Below the pieces are notes generated by a model. The model saw only the letters and a list, made by a program, of their open reading frames with translations. It ran no database searches and was not told the origin of the DNA. Both the position numbers and the translations under genes were made by a program. 16,356 nt of DNA from an uncultured Verrucomicrobia subdivision 3 bacterium (lineage in GTDB: Bacteria; Verrucomicrobiota; Verrucomicrobiia; Limisphaerales; UBA11358). Below, piece after piece: positions 7,243 through 16,300 of this stretch. The stretch lies in assembly GCA_903861445.1 (NCBI GenBank), contig CAIOUK010000157.1:1-16356 (forward strand). The letters run 5' to 3'. Position 1 is the stretch's first letter. Every line of letters begins with the position of its first letter.

Positions 7243-10200
7243 ATGTTAGCACGCTTTGCACCAGCCTTGGTTCTCGTTGCCGGATTACTGTGCGCAGCAG
7301 CCAATGTTTCGTTCCCGAGCGTGGACGCCGAACCGCTCTCAAAACTTCCGGCCGGAGCCATTCTGCTCCACGACGGTTGGGAAATACGCGAGTCGGCCAT
7401 CATTGGCATGGACGGTGCCCGCATCTCCAGTCCTGAATTCAAGACCGCCGGTTGGTATTCGACCACCGTGCCGACCACAGCGCTCGCCACTCTGGTTCGC
7501 CACGGAGTTTACCCCGACCCTTATATCGGTTTGAACAACATGAAAATTCCGGACGCCTGCGATGCGTTCAACCGGCGTTACGATCTGGAAAAATTCAGCC
7601 ACCTGCCGAACAAGGTGAACCCATGGAGTAAGCCCTATTGGTTTCGGAAAACATTTACCATCCCGGCGGATTACGCGGGCAAAATCATTTGGCTCAAACT
7701 CGACGGCATCAACTATCGCGCCGATGTCTGGCTCAACGGCAAACAAATCGCCCAAGCCACCAACACCGTCGGTATGTTCAAGCGTTTCCTGTTTGACATC
7801 ACCGGCGCAGCGAAGTCGGGCACGGCCAACGTGCTGGCCATTGCCATCCATCCGCTCGATCATCCGGGCGACCCGGTGGAAGAACAGCTCAAATGTCTCA
7901 AGGGCGATTTTGGTCCAAATAGTGGCGACGGCGAAATTCTGCACGACGTGACGCAATATTCCGCTGCGGGTTGGGATTGGATTGCCGCCGTGCGCGACCG
8001 CAATATCGGCATCTGGCAATCTGTTTCCATCCATGCCACCGGCCCGGTGATGGTGGCCGACCCTGCGGCTTTCACCCGCGTCTTTATTAAGCCAAATGAA
8101 ACCAACGCCAACATCAAAATACGGCTCTTCGCCATCAACGCCTCGGATAAATCACAGCGCACCGAGTTGCTCGTCACCATCCGCAATCCCGACCGGACGG
8201 CAACTGTTGCCGCACTGAAGTATGCGGTTGAGCTCGAACCTCACGCTCGCAAGGAAATCATTCTGACGCCGGATAATTTCCCCGCGCTCAAACTCAAAAC
8301 CCCATCGCTCTGGTGGCCGGCGCATTACGGTGACCAGCCGCTCTATCATCTGGAAGTCACCGCGAATATTGATGGTCGCGAGAGCAGCACGGCGTCGAGC
8401 CGCTTCGGTGTGCGCGAGGTTGGTAGTTATATTTTGCCCAGTGGTGGACGCGCCTTCACCGTCAATGGCCGGCCGATTCGCATCACCGGTGGCGCGTGGG
8501 TCTCGGACTTTCTCCTCAGTTGGAGCGCGCAGCGCTATCGCGACGAGGTGCGGTTGATGGCCGAAGGCAATGCCACACTTGTGCGCATGAATGGTTGCAG
8601 CATCATGCCGCCCGATGTTTTCCTCGATGCCTGCGACGAATATGGTTTGCTGATCTGGCAGGACTTGAGCCGGACTTCTGCCACGGGCGACACTTCCAAA
8701 CGGCGTTGGAATCCGCGGCCCAAGGACTGTGATCCCAAGATTTACTTCGACAACATCACCGACTTTATTTCTCGGGCGCGTGGTCACAGTTGCATCCTGC
8801 TCTGGTGCGGGTCGAACGAAGCCCCGGCTCAGGACGACCTTGGCGTAGAACTTCAGGATAAGGTGATGCCCGCGATGGATGATTCGCGGATTTTCATCGC
8901 CACCTCGTCCACCCAGCCCGGCTGGGCCAAAACGCCGATCCGGACCTATTCCGGCGGCCCGTGGAGCATGCAACGGCTGCCGAAATACTACGGGCTATAC
9001 GACACCAACCGGGAATTCACGAGCAAGAACGAAATCGGTCTGCCCTCGTTGCCGCCGCTCAACAGCCTCGCCAAAGCCATCCCGGATTTCAACCAACCGT
9101 GGGATGAATTTTTTCCGCTCAACCTCGCCATGAGCTTCCACGACGCCGTCGGCGGCGGCAATGCTGGGTTCCGAAACTATGTTCAAATCATGCATGAAGA
9201 CATCGGCCAGCCATCGTCTATCGCCGAAATGTTACGCTGGGGCGACCTCTACAACAATCAGGCCTACCGCACAATTTTCGAGGCCGGCAACCGCGCCCGG
9301 CCCCGCAACAATCTCAATACGTTGTGGAAATCGAACGCCGCTTGGCTGAGTTTCATGTGGCAAATCTACGACTGGTATTTGCGACCTAATGCCGGTTACT
9401 ACACGATGAAGTCTGCGCTGAAACCGCTGCACGTCCAATTCAGCCATGACAACAAGGGCGTGCAGGTCATCAGCACCCTCGCCGAGGATAAACCAGTGAA
9501 AGTCACCGCCACCGTGTTGACCGCTGATGGAAAATCCGTTGGCAGCCGGTCGTGGAACGCCACCATCAAGGCTGACCAGTCCGTGGCCGTCGGCAACCTG
9601 ACGAATATTTTGAAGGACGGCCCGCTCTACTTCATTGCGCTCGACTTGCTGGATGCGTCAGGAAATAAACTCGACCGCACGGTGACTTGGACGCAGGCCA
9701 ATACCAAATGGCCGGAGCTGCTGCAAATGCCGTCGGTGGATCTTAATCTCCGTGTTGTCAGCTCCCGCGAATCCGGCGACGAACAAATTTACGAACTGGC
9801 CATCACCAACTCAGGCACGGTCCCCGCCGTCAACGTGATGCTGGAACTCACCGACGGCGTGTTTGGTCAGGAAATCTTGCCGTCATTTTGGACGGACAAT
9901 GCTCTTACCCTCATGCCCGGCGAAACCGCATCCGTCCAAGTGCGGGTGCGTCGGGCTGCGCTGCCGAAGTCGCCTCATTTTGTCGCCGAAGGTTTGAATG
10001 TGAACCCAGCCAGTTGGAATGCGAACTCCAGCCAAGTTATCAAAATGCAGTTGCCCGTCACCAAACTCACCGTCAGCAACGACAAAGACGGAGCCGTGCT
10101 CCATTTCACTGCCCAACGGCTCAAACAATCCGGCCCGCGGTTCACCACGGCACCGGTGCCGCTCAAGCTCGACGGGAAATTACTGCGCTATTTTTCCATT

Positions 10201-10314
10201 GCTGCCAGCCCGAATCAGGAAATCTCCGGTCGCGTCAAACTGCCGCCACTTTCACCTAGCCAGCACCAAATTGAATTGGGGGATTGCGTCATTATGGTTC
10301 CACCCGCAAAGTGA
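7243..10314 (+). CDS. Secreted glycoside hydrolase family 2 enzyme (exo-beta-glucosaminidase/beta-mannosidase type)
   Basis: This large secreted retaining exo-glycosidase (1023 aa) has a hydrophobic signal peptide at residues 1-20. A GH2 jelly-roll sugar-binding domain follows (about 40-265; PYWFRKTFTIP, LDGINYRADVWLNGK, GIWQSV), then Ig-like domains, then a TIM barrel (about 400-630) beginning at FTVNGRPIRITGG. The general acid/base is E526 in LLWCGSNEAP and the nucleophile E597 in FTSKNEIGLPS. Their 71-residue spacing is close to that of the exo-beta-D-glucosaminidase CsxA. The segment DWYLRPNAGYYTMKSALKPL, next to HVQFS, also resembles the CsxA branch, and further Ig-like domains follow. 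CsxA-type chitosanolytic enzymes carry Asp at the acid/base position; Glu here argues for another substrate, such as beta-mannoside or beta-galactoside. A weak GAG precedes the ATG. The 3' end overlaps the convergent GH38 gene by 23 bp. Confidence 0.9.
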   Translation: MLARFAPALVLVAGLLCAAANVSFPSVDAEPLSKLPAGAILLHDGWEIRESAIIGMDGARISSPEFKTAGWYSTTVPTTALATLVRHGVYPDPYIGLNNMKIPDACDAFNRRYDLEKFSHLPNKVNPWSKPYWFRKTFTIPADYAGKIIWLKLDGINYRADVWLNGKQIAQATNTVGMFKRFLFDITGAAKSGTANVLAIAIHPLDHPGDPVEEQLKCLKGDFGPNSGDGEILHDVTQYSAAGWDWIAAVRDRNIGIWQSVSIHATGPVMVADPAAFTRVFIKPNETNANIKIRLFAINASDKSQRTELLVTIRNPDRTATVAALKYAVELEPHARKEIILTPDNFPALKLKTPSLWWPAHYGDQPLYHLEVTANIDGRESSTASSRFGVREVGSYILPSGGRAFTVNGRPIRITGGAWVSDFLLSWSAQRYRDEVRLMAEGNATLVRMNGCSIMPPDVFLDACDEYGLLIWQDLSRTSATGDTSKRRWNPRPKDCDPKIYFDNITDFISRARGHSCILLWCGSNEAPAQDDLGVELQDKVMPAMDDSRIFIATSSTQPGWAKTPIRTYSGGPWSMQRLPKYYGLYDTNREFTSKNEIGLPSLPPLNSLAKAIPDFNQPWDEFFPLNLAMSFHDAVGGGNAGFRNYVQIMHEDIGQPSSIAEMLRWGDLYNNQAYRTIFEAGNRARPRNNLNTLWKSNAAWLSFMWQIYDWYLRPNAGYYTMKSALKPLHVQFSHDNKGVQVISTLAEDKPVKVTATVLTADGKSVGSRSWNATIKADQSVAVGNLTNILKDGPLYFIALDLLDASGNKLDRTVTWTQANTKWPELLQMPSVDLNLRVVSSRESGDEQIYELAITNSGTVPAVNVMLELTDGVFGQEILPSFWTDNALTLMPGETASVQVRVRRAALPKSPHFVAEGLNVNPASWNANSSQVIKMQLPVTKLTVSNDKDGAVLHFTAQRLKQSGPRFTTAPVPLKLDGKLLRYFSIAASPNQEISGRVKLPPLSPSQHQIELGDCVIMVPPAK

Positions 10315-13150
10315 CCAGGCCAAATCCGGGAACCGTCACCAGACCTGATACTTTTTTCCCGGGCCGCTCGCTGGTGTCACTCAAATAAACCGCCTTGGGC
10401 GCACGTTCGCCCCAGTTTAAGCTCGCGGAGCGCGTCTGGCCGGACGCACCAAACAATCGCACGATCAGCGCCTTGCCGTCATCGCTCGGTTTGAGCGCCG
10501 AAACCAATACATCTGCCGGTGAGATTTTAAGCAACGACGTGATGGGTTGATGTCCGCCCGCGCGCGTCAGCAACGGTTCACTAAAACCGGTGGCAAAGCG
10601 TGTGTTTTCCGCTGGGTCTGACTGGCGATGTGGCCGCAGCACAAAACGGAACCGCACCGCACCTTCCTGATAAGCGCGATAGTTCGTGCCCCAATGATTA
10701 TTCATCGCCCAGGAGTAAATTGTTTGTGTGCGACCGATGTGCGTGCGCCAGACATCCGGATTGGTTTGCGAATTCAGCAATGTGGCCGTGATGCCACCAA
10801 CTTCAATTAGCGGCGCGTCGAGCGTGACCCATGTGACGCCACGTTCGCGGTTCGACACGTCGGCCCAACGCCCGACGGTCAGCCAGTTTTTGCACGCGCT
10901 GGGCAACTGGTCGCGTTCCGGCTGCATCGCTCCCAGTGGAATATCCAGTTGCAGTTCGCCCTCCGGCACGTTGAATGGAAATGCAAAGTTCACACTCTCT
11001 TTACCGTCCGGCTTTTTGTAGTTCGCCGCCTGAAGCCGCGTTTTGTCCACCAGATTAATCACCTCGACAAAATCCATCCCGGCGACGACGCGCAGTTCGC
11101 GCTGGAGTTTGGCGCAGCCCGGCGCGTCTGACTCGATGACGAGCGAGGCCACCAGCGGGCCGGTCTCGCCGACGGATATTTTGACCAGTCCGTTGCGCTG
11201 TAAATTTTTTACATCATCACCAATCAAATAACGGTAGTCGTTGAGCGACTCGCCGCCTCGCGTGTCAGCGAAATTTCCGTCAATGCCTTTTGCCGTTAAT
11301 TCCACAATGCCGCCGGTCTTTTCATCCACCACCGCGCGCACCATGCCGTTATCCAGCGTCGCGCCCTCGGCGTGCGCGCGAGATTCAACCAGCGCTGCGC
11401 CGGCGGAAACGGTGTAGCGCCGGGCACCGAAGGCGGGCACATCTTTGGCGAGGAAAACGAGTTCGCCGGAGCGCAATCGCTGGGACGGAACTGGCCGACC
11501 TTGCTCATCCGTCACACGGTCACCGGTAGCGGAAAGTTCCGCCGGAACGGTCGCTAATTCAGTTCGCGGCCAGGAAAGCGTATTCACCACTTCCAGCGCG
11601 CCGTTGGTGGCCGGCGGCGGAACGTCTGCTTTCAGGGCGGCAGCAAGCAATTGGCGCGATTGCTCGTCCGCCTGATCGGCATAGGATTTTTTAATCTCCC
11701 ATTGTTCTTTGGTCGTCTTGTTTTCCGGCTTGCTAACGCTGCACCAAGCGCCCCAAGTGTGTTCCGAATAAAGCAGCACGTTGCGCCAGGCATCCGCGAA
11801 TTCGGTTTTTGGAAAAGTCGCCGGCACTGTCATCGCGAAAAGCGTTTCCGCCTGCACCAGACGATCCGAACTCTGGCGGTTCATGGCCGTTTCGCGGGCA
11901 GACGAACCCGCACCGTCTTCCCAATACGGCGTCCAATCGCCGCGAACCAACGGCAACTGTTTGCCAAATTTATTTTCAAAAGCCTGAAACGCCTCGGTGG
12001 TGCCGGCGATAATCAGCTTCGGCCAGGTATATTTTGCGTTCCAGTTTTTGATGGACTCGCAGATTTCCGGGTCGGGCACCGCGTTGTCGCCGTGGCCAGC
12101 CCAGCGGATGTAGGCGATGTCATAGGGGTAATTTGCTTTTGCCAATGCGTCCTCGATTTCACCAACGCTCTCTGGCGAAAGTTGCTTTAAGATGTGCGAC
12201 ATCGCGTAACCTTGGAAGGGAATCCAGGCCAGCACTTTGGATTGGCCATCCGGGCCGACCCAATAAAACGGCTTGTTTTCCCACTCGCGCAAAATCGTGC
12301 CGATGCGATCGAAATAATTCGGCGCCACGGAAAAATATTTGATGCCCGCCTGCTTCAGCGCCGTGACCGTTCCCCACGTATAGCCGGGCACATCGGAAAT
12401 CATCGCCGATTGGATCGGCACGCCGGTCAACGCAGACATCTGCGTGGCGCAACGGAATAGCTGAATTAGCTCCTCAGGTCGGCAGAGCCCGGTGAGTTCG
12501 TTCAAATAGGTTCCATTCAGCACCACCTGTCCCTTTTTCACCGCCGCGAAAAAATCTGCGCGCTGCTCTTCATTGAGCCGGCGCAAATAAAGATCCGCCG
12601 CCCATAGCACTTCCACGTTCCAGACAAACCGTGCTCCGGCAGGATAATCGGCCGTCCGTTTTGCCAGAGCCATGCCTTCGAGCAGATTGTTGACCTGTTT
12701 CTGTTCCACCGCCGGCTGAATTGCGGTGTAACCGATGTCGGTGTGCGAATGCGGTAGCACATAGATTGTGAGCTTGCGGATTGGCTTGAGCAGAACACTG
12801 GTAGAGGCAAGCGTGTGATTTTCGGCTTCGATCGAAATTTGTCGCGACACCGGTTCGCTCACGGCGGGCAAATCCAATTCGACCTCCTGCAAACCAGATT
12901 TCAGCGAGAACTTTTTCGCGAACACACCATCCACCAGAATGTTGGCCTCGCGTGATTTCCCGGAAGCTGACTCAATGAGATTTGACAGTGTCAGCGTAAC
13001 TGGCTGGGTTATTTGGTCGCCCTGTTCACGCAGCGCCGATACCGGCTTGACCTGCAAAACACATTCTCCGCCGCCGGCCTGCACACTGAAATCAGCGCCC
13101 CGCCAGACGAGGACGGCGCAAACGGCCCACTTCACAAGAGATTTATTCAT
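10292..13150 (-). CDS. Secreted glycoside hydrolase family 38 alpha-mannosidase-like protein
   Basis: This is a predicted retaining, metal-dependent alpha-mannosidase of 952 aa. The signal peptide is at about 1-25 (MNKSLVKWAVCAVLVW). A beta-rich N-terminal domain (about 30-123) precedes the GH38 catalytic domain, which starts at LPHSHTDIGYT. By family analogy H136 and D138 bind zinc, D253 in ISDVPGYTW is nucleophile and zinc ligand, and H464 in EHTWGAW is the fourth ligand; GHGDN (352-356) is also conserved-looking. A long C-terminal beta-sandwich region follows, from about residue 520. The usual HxHxDxGW tryptophan is Tyr here (DIGYT), as in a divergent bacterial branch, so the exact linkage is uncertain. 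The frame stays open upstream to 13672, but that part is antisense to the SNF2 gene; ATG 13150 gives a proper signal peptide. It faces the GH2 gene and may act on the same glycan. Confidence 0.88.
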   Translation of the reverse strand: MNKSLVKWAVCAVLVWRGADFSVQAGGGECVLQVKPVSALREQGDQITQPVTLTLSNLIESASGKSREANILVDGVFAKKFSLKSGLQEVELDLPAVSEPVSRQISIEAENHTLASTSVLLKPIRKLTIYVLPHSHTDIGYTAIQPAVEQKQVNNLLEGMALAKRTADYPAGARFVWNVEVLWAADLYLRRLNEEQRADFFAAVKKGQVVLNGTYLNELTGLCRPEELIQLFRCATQMSALTGVPIQSAMISDVPGYTWGTVTALKQAGIKYFSVAPNYFDRIGTILREWENKPFYWVGPDGQSKVLAWIPFQGYAMSHILKQLSPESVGEIEDALAKANYPYDIAYIRWAGHGDNAVPDPEICESIKNWNAKYTWPKLIIAGTTEAFQAFENKFGKQLPLVRGDWTPYWEDGAGSSARETAMNRQSSDRLVQAETLFAMTVPATFPKTEFADAWRNVLLYSEHTWGAWCSVSKPENKTTKEQWEIKKSYADQADEQSRQLLAAALKADVPPPATNGALEVVNTLSWPRTELATVPAELSATGDRVTDEQGRPVPSQRLRSGELVFLAKDVPAFGARRYTVSAGAALVESRAHAEGATLDNGMVRAVVDEKTGGIVELTAKGIDGNFADTRGGESLNDYRYLIGDDVKNLQRNGLVKISVGETGPLVASLVIESDAPGCAKLQRELRVVAGMDFVEVINLVDKTRLQAANYKKPDGKESVNFAFPFNVPEGELQLDIPLGAMQPERDQLPSACKNWLTVGRWADVSNRERGVTWVTLDAPLIEVGGITATLLNSQTNPDVWRTHIGRTQTIYSWAMNNHWGTNYRAYQEGAVRFRFVLRPHRQSDPAENTRFATGFSEPLLTRAGGHQPITSLLKISPADVLVSALKPSDDGKALIVRLFGASGQTRSASLNWGERAPKAVYLSDTSERPGKKVSGLVTVPGFGLVTLRVEP

Positions 13151-13315
13151 CCGGTAATTCTTCACAATTAGCTTTTGTTGTCCATTCACATTTGTAGGGC
13201 GGACAGTGGGTCGGATCATCTCAATCAAAAAACTTTCGCTTTGCGATTGACCATGAACGCGGGTTCTGTCGAAATGATAGAACATAGTAATTTTGTCCAG
13301 ATGCCGAGAACACCA
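13151..13315. promoter_or_regulatory. Divergent intergenic region between the GH38 and SNF2 genes
   Basis: These 165 bp separate two divergent genes and must hold both 5' regions unless the SNF2 protein starts earlier. Three ATGs in frame with the SNF2 gene (13253, 13274, 13301) lie in it, so its right half may be coding. A TTGACC at 13247-13252 resembles a -35 box but has no good -10 partner at normal spacing. I see no operator-like palindrome. Confidence 0.35.
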
Positions 13316-16300
13316 ATGAGAAACGGGAACGGGACGCCGCGCACCGGCGCGAGCAAATACGACGCGCACAACAAAGTGCTGTCGCAGACTTACGGCGCGT
13401 TCGCCGATCTGCGCCGCGAATTGTCCGACTCCACGACCACCGTCAACGGGCGCGAAGACATCCTCAAGAGCTTCGCCACTTGTCCCGATTCCCAGCGTTC
13501 CTGGCTCCTGCTGGAGGATTATTTTGAAAAACTTTCGCTCTCGCGCCGCGATTTTCCCGCGACCGATTGGTGGCCGAAAATGCTCGCCACCACCGGCAAA
13601 GCGCGGCTGGAGGAACTCGCGTTTCTGTTCCTGCGCGCCAAGCGTTCGGTGCCGCCGGAACTGCAGCCGCACGCCAACCCGGAGCGTTTCGCCCGCGCCG
13701 AGGAGGCTGAGCAGGAATTACGGTTGGTAAAAGAATTGGAGCACTGGCTTTCGCCGCCCACGCCGCTGCATCTCGACACACCGCGCGCCACCTTGCGCGT
13801 CGTCTGCAAGCCGCAGCCGGATGAACAAGAACCGTCGCGTTACCGGCTCGCCGTGCAGTTTCTGCTGTTGCGCCCGCGCACCGGTGAAAAGGCGCGTTCG
13901 TTGCACGACATTGTTGATTTGGTTGTCCGCGCCGCGCATGAGCAGGAACTGTTCACTCCGTGGGACTGGGAATTCATCCAGTGGATTTACGACACCCACC
14001 GCGAGCGCGCCGGCCACGCGACCACGCTGTTGCTCTCGGACGCCGAACTGCTGCAATGGCTCGCGCGCTGGGGGCATACGAATCGGCTCGAATCCGCCGC
14101 GAATTGCCAGCCGATTTTTTTTCACGGCCACATCATCGCGCTGACGCCGCATCTGGAAAATGGCGATAAGGAACTTTCCTTCACGCACCGCATCCTGCTG
14201 CCGGATGGCGTCAATCATTCCGTCGCGGACGCGAAGTTTTTCAATCGCCAGTCGCCGGTCGCACTCGTCGGCAACGAGTTTTTCCTGCTGCGCAACGCGC
14301 CGCCGACCGGCGTGCTGAAATATCTCGCGCAAAAACCGTCCGTGCCCGTGCGCAAGCTGAGCCACCGACTGTTGCTGCATCTGCGTAAGTCGCAGGCGAA
14401 TCACGGCGTGGATTGGGAACAGCTATGCGTCGCACATCCGGCGTCGCCGCAGTTTGTCTTTGAACTGCTCGACGACACGGTTCGCCTGCGATTGCTGGCG
14501 AAAAGTGCCCGCGACAAAAGCACCTGGTTCTGGAACGGCCACGAATGGACGCCGCACAGCCGCGTCATCAAGCCCGGTGAGAAGCCGGAGATTCTCGACG
14601 ACCCGCGCCTCGATCCGGCGATTCACTGGTTGCGCAAGCTCGACTGGTTCATGCAAGAGCCAGGCTTGTGGATTGGCGACGCGAATGAAAATTTTCTCGG
14701 CTCGCTCGCCGAAGCGTGGGGTGCGAAGCCGGCCGACGCGGAATTCTTGGGCAACCCGGCGTTTCACCGGCTGTTCCTCACGCCGCGCTCGCTCAAGCCG
14801 CGTCTGGTCGTGAAGGGCAGCGGCATTGACTGGCTCGCCGTCTCCGCCGAATGGGAAGCCGAGGGCATGAAACTTTCCAAGGCCGATCTGGATCGTCTTG
14901 CCGCCGCGACGAGCCGCTTCGTCAAACTGCCGAATGCCGGCTGGGTGGAACTCGATACCGCCGCCGTGCAGGGCGCGCATGAGGCGATGGCGGACATGGG
15001 CGTGGACGGCCTCATCGCCGTGCCGCAAAAAGTCGGGCTCGAACACGTCGCACACTTAGACGATGAAGGGCTGGGGCGCTTCGTGGATTCGCCGGAGGCG
15101 CTTGCGCTGCGCGACCGGGTCAAGGATTTCAAGGGCGTTCCCGCCGCCGAATTGCCGAAGACGCTCAACGCCGAATTGCGCCCGTATCAGAAAGACGGTT
15201 TTGATTTCCTCGCGCATCTGGTGCGGGTGAAACTCGGCGGCATTCTGGCCGACGATATGGGTCTCGGCAAAACACTCCAGACGCTGACTTGGCTCGCGTG
15301 GCTCAAGGAACAGAACAAGAAAAACCCCAAGCCGTCGCTGGTGATTTGTCCCGCATCCGTGCTGCATAACTGGCGGCGCGAGGCGGAGAAATTTACGCCG
15401 GACATGAAGGTGCTCGTGCTGGAAAGCGGCGCGGCGCGGCACAACTTGCGCAAGCAAATTCCCGAGCACGACCTCATCGTCACTAACTACGCGCTGCTCC
15501 GGCGCGATCTGGAGGAGTTCCATAAATTTGCTTTCCGCGCCGTCATTCTTGACGAAGCGCAGTTCATCAAAAATCCCGGCGCACAGGTCACGCAGTCGGT
15601 GAAGCAGTTGAAATGCGAAAATAAAATCGCGCTCACCGGCACGCCGCTGGAAAATCGGTTGCTCGATTTGTGGAGCATCGTGGATTTCATCCAGCCCGGC
15701 TACCTTGGCAATCAGGAACATTTTCTGGAAACCTACGAGCCGAAGGATGGCGCGAACACCGAATCCGTCCAGCGCATCGCGCGCAAGCGGCTTTCCGCCA
15801 AGCTGCGACCATTGCTGTTGCGCCGGTTGAAGAAGCACGTTGCGAAGGATTTGCCCGAGCGCATCGAGGAACGCCGCGATTGTCCGCTCGGCGAGGAACA
15901 GCGGAAATTATATCTCGCCGAACTGCGCCGTAGCCGCGAAACCATCGAGCAGGCGGTCGCCACGCAGGGCCTCAACAAAAGCAAGATGCACGTCCTCGCC
16001 GCGCTCACGCGGTTGCGGCAGGTGTGCTGTCATCCGTCGCTCGTTGGCAGCGACACCGCTTCCGGCAAGACGGACACGCTGTTCGAGTTACTGGATGCGC
16101 TGGTGGCGGAAGGTCAGAAAGTTTTGGTCTTCTCGCAGTTCGTGCAGATGCTGCACATTCTCGAAAAGGAATGCCATGCCCGCAACATCCGCACGCATAT
16201 CCTCACCGGCCAGACCAAAGACCGGCAGGCCGTCGTCAATGATTTCCAGAAGGACACCGGCGCGAGCGTTTTCCTGCTCAGCTTGCGCGCCGCCGGCACC

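Noticed and set aside
13241..13290. A sigma-70 promoter for the SNF2 gene using TTGACC at 13247
   Set aside because: The hexamer 17 bp downstream (CGAAAT) is a poor -10, and better AT-rich boxes are at the wrong spacing.
13151..13672. A 174-codon N-terminal extension of the GH38 gene
   Set aside because: It is antisense to the SNF2 coding region, lacks domain character and would bury the signal peptide that starts at ATG 13150.
13718..15838. Three successive long minus-strand open frames (13718-14404, 14423-15055, 15056-15838)
   Set aside because: They mirror the SNF2 gene. Their length follows from its codon use; the + strand frame carries all helicase motifs.
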